From Eriocheir sinensis (lineage: Eukaryota > Arthropoda > Malacostraca > Decapoda > Varunidae), in NCBI RefSeq assembly GCF_024679095.1, contig NW_026112165.1:62001-126000 (forward strand): 64,000 nucleotides of DNA, given 5' to 3'. Below the pieces are notes generated by a model. It saw only the letters and a list, made by a program, of their open reading frames with translations. It was not told the DNA's origin and searched no databases. The position numbers and the translations under genes were made by a program. Shown one piece after another: positions 14,560 to 29,218 of this stretch; position 1 is the stretch's first letter, and each line of letters starts with the position of its first letter.

Positions 14560-15841
14560 TACAGATAAAACAATGTAGATTTGTTTCAAAATATATATAC
14601 GAATACACATAAAATAACGTAGATTTCTATAAAAATATATATACAAAATACACATAAAATTAAGTAAATACGTATAAGAAAATGTATACAAAATACACAT
14701 AAAATAATGTTAATTCGATTCAAAATAAATTAGCAAAATACCAATAAAAGAATGTGTATTTGTATAAATATAAATATACAAAATACACATACAAAATAAA
14801 CATAAAATAAGGTAAATTTGTAGTGAAATATATGTACAAAATACACATAAAATAATGAAAATTTATATGAAAATATATATTCAAATACACATAAAATACC
14901 ATAATTTTGTATAAAAAATATATATTCAAAATAAATATTAAATAATGTAAAGGCATATAAAAATATATATACAAAGTACATATAAAATAATGTAAATTCG
15001 TATCAATATAAATCAACAAAATACCAATAAAATAATATAAATTTGAATGAAAATAAATTTACAAAATACACATAACATAAGTAAAATTTGTATTAAAATA
15101 TATACAAAAATACATAGAAATAATTTGAGTTTGTATGAAAATATATATACAAAATACACATAAAACTAGGTAAATTTGTTTTGAAATATATATACAAAAT
15201 ACCCATAAAATATTGTAAATTTGTCTCAAAATATATAAACAAATACACATAAAATAACGTAAATTTGTATGAAAAATATATACAAAATACAAAAAATAAA
15301 CAAAAAATCTTATCAAAATGAATGAGCAGAATATCAATAAAATAATGTAAATTTGTATGAAAATAAAGATGCAAAATACCCATAAAATAAAGCATATTTT
15401 TATATAAATACATATACAAAAATACAGATAGAATAATTAAATTTGTATTAAAATTAATATACAAAATGCATATACAATAAGGTAAATATGTATTAAAAAA
15501 ATATGCAACATATACATAAGAGTGAAAATTTGTTTAAAAATCTATATACGAATACACATAAAATGACTTAGATTTCTATAGAAATATATATACAAAATAC
15601 ACATGAAATGATGTAAATACGTATAAAAATATATATACAAAATACACATTAAACAATATAAATTCGCGTCAAATTAAATAAACAAAATGTCAATAAAAGA
15701 ATGTGTATTTGTATGAAAATAGATATACAAAATACACATAAAATAACCTAAATTTGTATAAAACTACAAAAATGCACAAAAATAATTGAAATTTTTATGG
15801 AAATAAATATACAAAATACGCATAAAATTAGGTAAATTTGT
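14560..15841 (-). repeat. SD4 segment copy 2 (minus)
   Basis: Contains the reverse complement of the 9,160 junction (ACACATACAAAATAAACATA at 14,787) and the shortened ACATAAGAGTG monomer at ~15,523. It is directly repeated at 20,880-22,050 with an offset of about 6.2 kb. The repetition continues into copy 1 of the 1,222 bp unit. Confidence 0.75.
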
Positions 15842-17060
15842 ATTGAAATACATATAGAAAATACACATAAAATGTAAATTTGAATGAAAATATATGAACA
15901 TATACACCTAAAATAACGTAAATTTGTATCAAATATATACAAAATACACATTAAATAATGTAAATATGTATAAAAAAATATATACAAAACACAAATAGAA
16001 TAATGTAAAATCATATCAAAATAATAACACAGAATATTAATAAAATAATGTAAATTTGTATGAAAATAAAGATGGAAAATACCCATAAAATAACGCATTT
16101 TTTATAAAAATATATATACCAAAATACACATAAATTATTAAAATTTGTATTAAAATAAATATAAAAAATACACATACAATAAGGTAAATTTGTATTGAAA
16201 TAGATATGCAAAATACATATAAAACAATGTAAATTTGTTTCAAAATATATATACGAATACACATAAAATAACGTAGATTTCTATAAAAATATATACAAAA
16301 TACACATAAAATGAAGTAAATACGTATAAAAAAATGTATACAAAATACACATAAAATAATGTAAAATCGTATGAAAATAAATCAACAAAATACCAATAAA
16401 AGAATGTGTATTTGAATAAATATAAATATATAAAATACACATATAATAACGTAAATTTGTATAAGACTATATACAAAAATATACAAAAGTACATAAATTT
16501 GTATGAAAATAGATATACAAAATACACATAAAATAAGCAAAATTTGAATTGAAATATATTTATACAAAATACATCATATAATGTAAATTTAAATCAAAAT
16601 ATTCATACAAATTCACATAAAATAACGTAAATTTGTATAAAAACACATAAACAAAATACACATTAAATAATGTAAATACGTATAAAAATATATACACAAA
16701 ATACATATATAATCATGTAATTCGTATCAAAATAAATAAACAAAATACCAATAAATTAATGTAAATTTGAATGAGAAAACATTAACAAAATACACATATA
16801 ATAACGCAAATTTCTATAAAAATATATGTACAAAAATGCACATAAAATAAAGTAAATTTGCATAAAAATATATATACAAAACACACATTAAATAATGTAA
16901 ATGCGTATAAAAATATGTACACAAAATACTTATGAAATTATCTAAAATCGTAAATATACCAAATACACATACAAAATAAATATAAAATAATGTAAATTTG
17001 TCGTGAAATATATGTACAAAATACACATAAAATAATGAAAATTTATATGAAATACATTTA
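15842..17060 (-). repeat. 1,222 bp unit, copy 1
   Basis: Most divergent copy. It has the 3 bp deletion, TATATATACC at ~16,111 where copies 2 and 3 read ATTTAC, TATGAAATTATC near 16,930, and AAAAATATATACAC near 16,683 where copies 2 and 3 have AAAAAGATATACAC. Confidence 0.93.
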
Positions 17061-18282
17061 ATTGAAATACATATAGAAAATACACATAAAATAATGTAAA
17101 TTTGAATGAAAATATATGAACATATACACCTAAAATAACGTAAATTTGTATCAAATATATACAAAATACACATTAAATAATGTAAATATGTATAAAAAAA
17201 TATATACAAAACACAAATAGAATAATGTAAAATCATATCAAAATAATAACACAGAATATTAATAAAATAATGTAAATTTGTATGAAAATAAAGATGGAAA
17301 ATACCCATAAAATAACGCATTTTTTATAAAAATATATTTACCAAAATACACATAAATTATTAAAATTTGTATTAAAACAAATATAAAAAATACACATACA
17401 ATAAGGTAAATTTGTATTGAAATAGATATGCAAAATACATATAAAACAATGTAAATTTGTTTCAAAATATATATACGAATACACATAAAATAACGTAGAT
17501 TTCTATAAAAATATATACAAAATACACATAAAATGAAGTAAATACGTATAAAAAAATGTATACAAAATACACATAAAATAATGTAAAATCGTATGAAAAT
17601 AAATCAACAAAATACCAATAAAAGAATGTGTATTTGAATAAATATAAATATATAAAATACACATATAATAACGTAAATTTGTATAAGACTATATACAAAA
17701 ATATACAAAAGTACATAAATTTGTATGAAAATAGATATACAAAATACACATAAAATAAGCAAAATTTGAATTGAAATATATTTATACAAAATACATCATA
17801 TAATGTAAATTTAAATCAAAATATTCATACAAATTCACATAAAATAACGTAAATTTGTATAAAAACACATAAACAAAATACACATTAAATAATGTAAATA
17901 CGTATAAAAAGATATACACAAAATACATATATAATCATGTAATTCGTATCAAAATAAATAAACAAAATACCAATAAATTAATGTAAATTTGAATGAGAAA
18001 ACATTAACAAAATACACATATAATAACGCAAATTTCTATAAAAATATATGTACAAAAATGCACATAAAATAAAGTAAATTTGCATAAAAATATATATACA
18101 AAACACACATTAAATAATGTAAATGCGTATAAAAATATGTACACAAAATACTTATGAAATAATCTAAAATCGTAAATATACAAAATACACATACAAAATA
18201 AATATAAAATAAGGTAAATTTGTAGTGAAATATATGTACAAAATACACATAAAATAATGAAAATTTATATGAAATACATTTA
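17061..18282 (-). repeat. 1,222 bp unit, copy 2
   Basis: Exactly 1,222 bp. It shares TTAAAACAAATATAAA and AAAAAGATATACAC with copy 3 but not copy 1, so copies 2 and 3 look like the younger duplication pair. Confidence 0.93.
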
Positions 18283-19396
18283 ATTGAAATACATATAGAA
18301 AATACACATAAAATAATGTAAATTTGAATGAAAATATATGAACATATACACCTAAAATAACGTAAATTTGTATCAAATATATACAAAATACACATTAAAT
18401 AATGTAAATATGTATAAAAAAATATATACAAAACACAAATAGAATAATGTAAAATCATATCAAAATAATAACACAGAATATTAATAAAATAATGTAAATT
18501 TGTATGAAAATAAAGATGGAAAATACCCATAAAATAACGCATTTTTTATAAAAATACATTTACTAAAATACACATAAATTATTAAAATTTGTATTAAAAC
18601 AAATATAAAAAATACACATACAATAAGGTAAATTTGTATTGAAATAGATATGCAAAATACATATAAAACAATGTAAATTTGTTTCAAAATATATATACGA
18701 ATACACATAAAATAACGTAGATTTCTATAAAAATATATACAAAATACACATAAAATGAAGTAAATACGTATAAAAAAATGTATACAAAATACACATAAAA
18801 TAATGTAAAATCGTATGAAAATAAATCAACAAAATACCAATAAAAGAATGTGTATTTGAATAAATATAAATATATAAAATACACATATAATAACGTAAAT
18901 TTGTATAAGACTATATACAAAAATATACAAAAGTACATAAATTTGTATGAAAATAGATATACAAAATACACATAAAATAAGCAAAATTTGAATTGAAATA
19001 TATTTATACAAAATACATCATATAATGTAAATTTAAATCAAAATATTCATACAAATTCACATAAAATAACGTAAATTTGTATAAAAACACATAAACAAAA
19101 TACACATTAAATAATGTAAATACGTATAAAAAGATATACACAAAATACATATATAATCATGTAATTCGTATCAAAATAAATAAACAAAATACCAATAAAC
19201 TAATGTAAATTTGAATGAGAAAACATTAACAAAATACACATATAATAACGCAAATTTCTATAAAAATATATATACAAAAATGCACATAAAATAAAGTAAA
19301 TTTGCATAAAAATATATATACAAAACACACATTAAATAATGTAAATGCGTATAAAAATATGTACACAAAATACTTATGAAATAATCTAAAATCGTA
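18283..19396 (-). repeat. 1,222 bp unit, copy 3 (partial)
   Basis: First ~1,114 bp of the unit; it lacks the ~110 bp SD4-junction piece. Private changes include ACATTTACTAAAATAC near 18,557 and CCAATAAACTAATG near 19,190. Confidence 0.93.
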
Positions 19397-20879
19397 TCGA
19401 ATTAAATTAACAAAATACCAATAAAATAATGTAATTTTGGGTGAAACTGTATACAGAAAATACACATAAAATAATAATGTAAATTTGTATCAAAATATAT
19501 ACGAATACACACAATTAAATAACGTAAATATTTATGAAAATATATATACAAAATACACATAAAATAATGTAAATACGTAATAAAATATATATACAAAATA
19601 CACATAAAACAATGTAAATTCGTATCAAAATAAATAAACAAAATTCCACTAAAAGAATGTATATTTGTAGAAAAATATATATACAAAATACAAATAAAAT
19701 AACAAAAATTTGTATAAAAATATATACAAAAATACACAAAAATAATTTAAATTTGTTTGAAAATAGATATGCAAATTACACATAAAGTTAGGCAAATTTG
19801 TATTGAAATACATATACAAAATACACATAAAATAATGTAAATTTTTATGAAAATATATAAACAAATACGCATAAAATAAAGTAGATTTCCATAAAATATA
19901 TGTACATAATATACATTAAATAATGTAAATATGTATGAAATATATATACAAAGTACACATAGAATATTGCAAAATCGTATCAAAATAAATAAACAGAATA
20001 TCAATAAAATAATGTAAATTTGAATATGAAAATAAAGATGCAAAATACCGATAAAATAAAGCATATTTTAATAAAAATATATATTCAAAAATACACACTG
20101 AATAATTAAATTTGTATTAGAATTAATATACAAAATGCACATACAATAAGGTAAATTTGTATTGAAAAAATATGCAAAATACACATAACACTGTAAATTT
20201 GTTTCAAATATATATACGAATACACATAAAATAACGTAGATTTCTATAGAAATATTTGTACAAAATACACCTGAAATGATTTAAAATCGCTTCAAAATAA
20301 ATCAACAAAATATCAATAAAAGAATGTTTATTTGTATGAAAATAGATATACAAAATACACATAAAATAACCAAAATTTCTATAAATCTATATACATAAAT
20401 ACACAAAAATAATTTAAATTTGTATGAAAATAAATATACAAAATACACATCAAATTAGGTAAATTTTTATTTAAATACATATACAAAATATACACTTAAA
20501 ATAATGTAAATTTGAATTAAAATATATAAACAAATACACTTAAAATGAAGTAAATTTGTATAAAATATCTATACAAAATACACATTAAGTAATGTAAATA
20601 TGTATAAAAAAATATATACAAAACACAAATACAATAATGTAAAGTCGTTTGAAAATAAATACACAGAAAATTAATAAAATAATGTAAATTTGTATGAAAA
20701 TTAAGATGCAAAATACCCATAAAATAACCCATTTTTTATGAAAATATATATATAACAAAATACACATAAAATATTTGAATTTGTATTAAAATAAATATAC
20801 AAAATGCATATACAATAAGGTAAATTCGTATTGAAATAGATATGCAAAATACATATAAAACAATGTAAATTTGTTTCAA

Positions 20880-22050
20880 AATATATATACGAATACACTT
20901 ACAATAACGTAGATATCTATAAAAATATATATACAAAATACACATAAAATTAAGTAAAGTCGTATAAAAAAAATGTATGCAAAATACACATATAAATATA
21001 AATATACGAAATACACATACAAAATAAACATAAAATAAGGTAAATTTGTCATGAAATATATGTACAAAATACACATAAAAGAATGTAAATTTATATGAAA
21101 ATATATATATAAATACACATAAAATACCATGAATTTATATAAAAATATATATTCAAAATAAATATTAAATAATGTAAATGAGTATAAAAATATATATACA
21201 AAGTACATATAAAATAATGTAAATTCGTATCAATATAAATGAACAAAATACCAATAAAATAATATATATATGAATGAAAATAAAGTTACAAAATACACAT
21301 AACATAACTAAAATTTGTATTAAAATATATACCAAAATACATAAAAATAATTTGAGTTTGTATGAAAACAGATATACAAAATACACATACAACTAGGTAA
21401 ATTTCTTTTGAAATATATATACAAAATACCCATAAAATATTGTAAATTTGTCAAAATATAGAAACAAATACACATAAAATAATGTAAATTTGTATGAAAA
21501 ATATATACAAAAAATATATAAAATAATGTCAAATTGTATCAAAATGAATGACCAGAATATCAATAAAATAATGTAAATTTGTATGAAAATAAAGATGCAA
21601 AATACCCATAAAATAAAGAAATTTTTAATAAAAATACATATACAAAAATACACATAGAATAATTAAATTTGTATTAAAATTAATATACAAAATGCATATA
21701 CAATAAGGTAAATATGCAAAATACACATAAAAGTGTAAATTTGTTTCAAAATCTATATACGAATTCACTTAAAATAACGTAGATTTCTATAGAAATATAT
21801 ATACAAAATACACATGAAATGATGTAAATACGTATAAAAATATATATACAAAATACACATTAAATAATGTAAATTCGCGTTAAAATAAATAAACAAAATA
21901 TCAATAAAAGAATGTGTATTTATATGAAAATAGATATACAAAATACACATAAAATAACCTAAATTTGTACAAAACTATATACAAAAATACACAAAAATAA
22001 TTTAAATTTGTATGAAAATAAATATACAAGATACACATAAAATTTGGTAA
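20880..22050 (-). repeat. SD4 segment copy 3 (minus)
   Basis: Same marker order as 14,560-15,841: the ACACATACAAAATAAACATA junction at ~21,014 and ACACATAAAAGTGTAAATTT at ~21,722. It is followed by a single, untriplicated relative of the 1,222 bp unit (about 22,050-23,100). Confidence 0.75.
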
Positions 22051-24680
22051 ATTTGTATTGAAATACATATTATAGAAAATACACATAAAAGAGTGTAAAT
22101 TTGAATGAGAATATATAAACATATACACTTAAAATAACGTAAATTTGTGTCAAATATATATACAAAATACACATTAAATAATGTAAATATGTATAAAAAA
22201 ATATATACAAAACACAAATAGAATAATGTAAAATCGTATAAAAAAAAATACATAGAATATTAATAAAATAATGTAAATTTGTATGAAAATAAAGATGCAA
22301 AATACCCATAAAATAACGCATTTTTATAAAAATATATATACCAAAATACACAAAATATTAAAATTTGTATTAAAATAAATATAAAAAATGCACATACAAT
22401 AAAGTATATTTGTATTGAATTAGATATGCAAAATACATATAAAACAAAGTAAATTTGTTTCAAAATATATATACGAATACACATAAAATAACGCAGATTT
22501 CTATAAAAACATATACAAAATACACATAAAATGAAGTAAATACGTATAAAAAAATGAATACAAAAAACACATAAAATAATGTAAAATTGTATCAAAATAA
22601 ATAAACAAAATACCAATAAAAAAATGTGTATTTTCATAAATATAAATATACAAAATACACCATAAAATAACGTAAATTTGTATAAAACTTTATATAAAAA
22701 TACACAGAAGTAATTAAATTCGTATGAAAATAGATATACAAAATACACATAAAATAATCTAAATTTGAATTGAAATGTATTTACAAAATACATAAAATAA
22801 TGTAAATTTGTATCAAAATATTTATAAAAATACATATAATAACGTAAATTTGTTTAAAAATATATAAAAAAATACACATTAAGTAATGTAAATACGTGTA
22901 AAAAATATGTACAAAATATACATGTAATCATGTAATTCGTATCAAACTATATAAACAAAATAGCAATTAAATAATGTAAATTTGTATGACAAAACATATA
23001 CAAATACATATAAAATAACGCAAATTTCTATAAAAATATAAGTACAAAAATGCACGTAAAATAGAGTAAATTTGCGTAAAAATATATATACAAAACACAT
23101 ATTAAATAATGTAAATGCGTACATAAAACAACCTAAATTTGTATAAAACTATATACAAAATACACAAAAATAGTTTAAATTTGTATGAAAAGAAATATAA
23201 AAAATACACATAAAATTACGTAAATTTGTATTGAAATACATATACAAAATACACATGAAATAATGAAAATTTGAATGAAAATATATAAACAAATACACAT
23301 AAAATAACTAAAATTTGTATGAAATATATTTTCAAAATACACATTAAATAATGTAAATATGTATAAAAAAATATATACAAAACACAAACAGAATAATATA
23401 AAATCGTATCAAAATATATACACAGAATATTAATAAAATAATCTAAATTTGTATGAAAATTAAGATGCAAAATACCTATAAAATAACGCTTTTTTTTATA
23501 AAATTATAGATACCAAAATACACATAAAATATTTGAATTTGTATTAAAATAAATATACAAAATGCACATTCAATAAGGTAAATTTGTATTGAAATAGATA
23601 TGCAAAATACATATAAAATAATGTAAATTTGTTTCAAAATATATATACGAATACACATAAAATAACGTAGATTTCTATAAAAATACATATAAAAAATACA
23701 CATAAAATTAAATAAATACGTATAAAAAATGTATACAAAATACACATAAAATAATGTAAATTCGTATAAATATAAATAAACAAAATACCAATAAAAGAAT
23801 GTGTATTTATATAAATATAAATATACAAAATGCACATAAAATAACGTAAATTTATATAAAACTATATACAAAAATACACAGAAGTAATTAAATTTGTATG
23901 AAAATAGATATACAAAATACACACAAAATAAGCTTAATTTGAATTGAAATATATGTACAAAATACATAAAATAAAGTAAATTTGTATCAAAATATTTTTA
24001 CAAATACACATATAATTACGTAAATTTTATATAAAAATATATAAACAAAATACACATTAAATAATGTAAATACGTATAAAAAAATATGTACAAAATACAC
24101 ACATAATCATGTAATTCGTATCAAAATAAATAAACAAAATACCAATAAATTAAAGTAAATTTTTATGAGAAAACATTTACAAAATACACATAAAATAACG
24201 CAAATTTCTATAAATAATATATGTACAAAAATGCACATAAAATAAATTTGCATAAAAAAATATATACAAAACACACATTACATAATGTAAATGAGTATAA
24301 TCATATTTATACAAAATAACTATGAAATAATCTAAATTCGTATCGAATTAAATTAAGAAAATACCAATAAAATAATGTAGTTTTGGATGAAAATATATAT
24401 AGAAAACACACATAAAATAACCTAAATACAAATACAAATATACACATCAAATAATTTAAAATTGAATGAAATAAATATTCAAAATAAACATATAATAAGG
24501 TAAATTTATAATGAAATATATGTAAAAATACACATTAAATAATAAATTTGTATGAAAATATATATACAAATACACATAAAATAACATGAATTTGTATAAA
24601 ATTTGTATCAAAATATATACGAATACACACAATAAAATAACGTAAATTTTTATGAAAATGTATATATAAAATACACATAA

Positions 24681-24932
24681 AATAATTTAAATACGTAGAA
24701 AAACATATATACAAAATACACATAATATAATGTAAATTCGTAACAAAATAAACACACATATACAAAATACAAATAAAATAACTAAAATTTGTATAAAATA
24801 TATAAAATAATTTAAATACGTAGAAAAACATATATACAAAATACACATAATATAATGTAAATTCGTAACAAAATAAACACACATATACAAAATACAAATA
24901 AAATAACTAAAATTTGTATAAAATATATACAA
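24681..24932 (-). repeat. 126 bp perfect tandem duplication
   Basis: Copies at 24,681-24,806 and 24,807-24,932 appear identical by eye. Each holds about 2.8 monomers, including the odd short join CAAAATAAACACACATATAC. The identity marks a very recent event. Confidence 0.93.
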
Positions 24933-26070
24933 AAATACACAAAAAATAATTTAAATTTGTTTGAAAATATATATGCAAAATACACATAAAATTACTCAAA
25001 TTTGTATTGAAATACATATACAAAATAGACATAAAAAAATTTAAATTTGTATAAAAAAATATATACAAAATACACATAGAATAATGTTAAATCGTATCAA
25101 AATAAATAAACAAAATATCAATAAAATAATGTAAATTTGTATAAAAATAAAGACGAAAAAATACCCATATAACAACGCATATTTGCATAAAAATATATAT
25201 ACAAAAATACACATGAAATAGTTTAATTTGTATCAAAATAAATATTCAAAATGCACATACAATAAAGTAAATTTGTATTAAAATAGATATGCAAAATACA
25301 CATAAATAATGTAAATTTGTATCAAAATATATATACGAATACACATAAAATAGAGTAAATTTCTATGAAAATATACATACAAAATACATATAAAATGATG
25401 TAAAAAAGTATAAAAATATATATACCAAATACACCTAAAATAATGTAAATTCGTATCAAAATAAATAAACAAAATTGCGATAAAAGAACGTATATGTGTA
25501 GGAAAATAAATATAGAAATTACACATAAAATAACGAAAATTTGTATAAAAATATATACAAAAAAAAACAATATTTTCAATTTGTATGAAAATAGATATAC
25601 AAAATACACATATAATTAATTAAATTTGTATTTAAATACATGTACAAAATACACATAAAATAATGTAAATTTGTATGAAATGAAAAAAATACACATAAAA
25701 TAACGTAAATTTGTTTAAAATATATAAACAAAATACACATAGAATAATGTAAAATCGCATCAAAATATATACACAGAATATCAATAAATTATTATAAATT
25801 TGTATGAAAATAAAGATGGAAAATACCCATAAAATAAATCATATTTTTAAAAAAATACATATACAAAAATACACATAGAATAATTAAATTAGTATTAAAA
25901 TTAATATACAAAATGTATATACAATAAGCTAAATTTGTATTGAAAAAATATGCAAAGTACACATCAAACAGTGTCAATTTGTTTCAAAATCTATATACGA
26001 ATACTCATAAATCAACGTAGATTTCTATAGAAATATATATACAAAATACCCATGAAATGATGTAAACACG

Positions 26071-26289
<219 letters not shown>

Positions 26290-27399
26290 ATGTGTATTTG
26301 TATGAAAATATATATACAATATACACATAAAATCACCTAAATTTGTATAAAACTATATTAACAAATACACAAAAATATTTTAAATTTGTATGAAAATAAA
26401 GGTACAAAATACACATAAATTTAGGTAAATTTGTATTGAAATACATTTAAAAAAAACACATAAAATAATGTAAATTTGAATTAAAATATATAAACAAATA
26501 CTCTTAAAATAACGTAAAGTTGTACAAAATATATATACAAAATACACATTAAATAATGTAAATATGTATAAAAAAAATATATACAAAACACAAATAGAAT
26601 AATGTAAAATCGTATCAAAATAAATAAACAGAATATTAATAAAATAATGTAAATTTGTATGAAAATTAAGATGCAAAATACCCATAAAATAACGCATTTT
26701 TTATAAAAATATATACACCAAGACACACATAAAATATTTGAATTTGTATTAAAATAAATATACAAAATGCACATACAATAAGGTAAATTTGTATTAAAAT
26801 AGATATGCAAAATACATATAAAACAATGTAAATTTGTTTCAAAATATATATACGAATACACATAAAATAACGTAGATTTATTTGAAAATATATATACAAA
26901 ATACTCATAAAATGAAGTAAATACGTATAAAAAAGGTATACAAAATACACATAAAATAATGTAAACTCGTATCAAAATAAATAAACAAAATACTAATAAA
27001 AGAATGTGTATTTGTATAAATATAAATATACAAAATACACATAAAATAACGTAAATTTATATAAAACTATATGCAAAAATACACAAAAGTAGTTAAATTT
27101 GTGTGAAAATAGATATACAAAATACACATAAAATAAGCTAAATTTGAATTGAAATATATATACAAAATACATAAAAGAATGTAAATTTGTATCAAAATAT
27201 TTATACAAATACACATATAATAACGTAAATTTGTATAAAAATATATAAACAAAATACACATTAAATAATGTAAATACGTATAAAAAAATATGTAGAAAAT
27301 ACACATATAATCATGTAATTCGTATCAAAATAAATGAATAAAATACCAATAAAATAATGTAAATTTGTATGAGAAAACATATACAAAATACTCATAAAA

Positions 27400-28435
27400 T
27401 AACGCAAATTTTTATAAAAATATATGTACAAAAATTCACTTAAAGTAAAGTAAATTTGCATAAAAAATATATATATATATACAAAACACACATTAGATAA
27501 TGTAAATGAGTATAAAAATATGTATACAAAATACCTATGAAAAAATCTAAACTCGTATCGAGTTAAATTAAGAAAATACCAATAAAATAATGTAATTTTG
27601 GATGAAAATATACGTAGAAACTACACATAAAATTACCTAAATACAATTACAAATATAAACATAAAATAATTTAAGATTGAATGAAATAAATATTCAAAAT
27701 AATCATAAAATAAAGTAAATTTTTAATGAAAAATATGCAAAGATACACATAAAATAATATAAATTTGTATTAATATATATATGCAAATACATATAAAATT
27801 ACATGAATTTGTATAAAATTTGTATCAAAATAAATACGAATACACACAAGAAAATAATGTAAATTTTTATTAAAATATATATACAAAATACACATAAAAT
27901 AATGTAAACTCGTATCAAAATAAATAAACAAAATTCCAATAAAAGAATGTATATTTGTAGGAAAATATATATACAAAATACAAATAAAATAACTAAAATT
28001 TGTCTAAAAATAATTACAAAAATACACAAAAATAATTTAAATTTGTTTGAAAATAGATATGCATAATACACATAAAGTTAGGCAAATTTCCATTGAAATA
28101 CATATACAAAATACACATAAAATAATGTAAATTTGTATGAAAATATATAAACAAATACACATAAAATAACGTAAATTTGGATAAAATAAATATACAAAAT
28201 ATACATTAAATAATGTAAATATGTATAAAAATATATATACAAAATACACATAGAATAATGTTAAATCGTAAGAAAATACGTAAACAGAATATCAATAAAA
28301 TAATGTAAATTTGTATGAAAATAAAGAAGCAAAATACCCATATAATAACGCATATATGCATAAAAATATATATGCAAAAATACACATGAAATAATTAAAT
28401 TTGTATTGAAATAAATATACAAAATGCACATACAG
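27400..28435 (-). repeat. Inverted duplication IR-C, left arm
   Basis: Pairs in reverse complement with 31,965-33,075. Shared private variants are GAAAAAATCTAAACTCG (27,539) versus TTTAGATTTTTTCAT (33,003), TAATCATAAAATAAAG (27,701) versus its complement near 32,845, GTAAACTCGTATC (27,904) versus its complement near 32,597, and the monomer with GCATATATGCATAAAA (28,351) versus 32,035. Confidence 0.82.
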
Positions 28436-28509
28436 TAAATAACGTAGATTTCTATAGAAATATATATATACAAAATACACATGAAATGATGTAAATACGT
28501 ATATAAAAA

Positions 28510-29218
<709 letters not shown>

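Larger units (their letters stand above)
15842..19396 (-). repeat. Higher-order tandem array, 1,222 bp unit, ~2.9 copies
   Basis: Three successive near-identical copies of a 27-monomer unit. The marker ATTGAAATACATATAG starts at 15,842, 17,061 and 18,283. The first interval is 1,219 bp because copy 1 lacks 3 bp (ACATAAAATGTAAATT). The unit joins ~1,110 bp of the short cycle to a ~110 bp piece of the SD4 junction through CTAAAATCGTAAATATAC. Copy 3 is cut short at 19,396, where CTAAAATCGTATCGAATTAA resumes the normal cycle. Only about a dozen differences per copy were seen by eye, against 10% or more between ordinary monomers. Confidence 0.95.

Noticed and set aside
15842..19396. CRISPR array
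   Set aside because: Units are contiguous with no unique spacers, repeats vary in length and sequence, and there are no cas-like genes.
22260..22835. 191-codon minus-strand frame and its many relatives in minus-polarity blocks
   Set aside because: Same repeat shadow on the opposite strand. Frame ends coincide with monomer-length changes, not with conserved stops.
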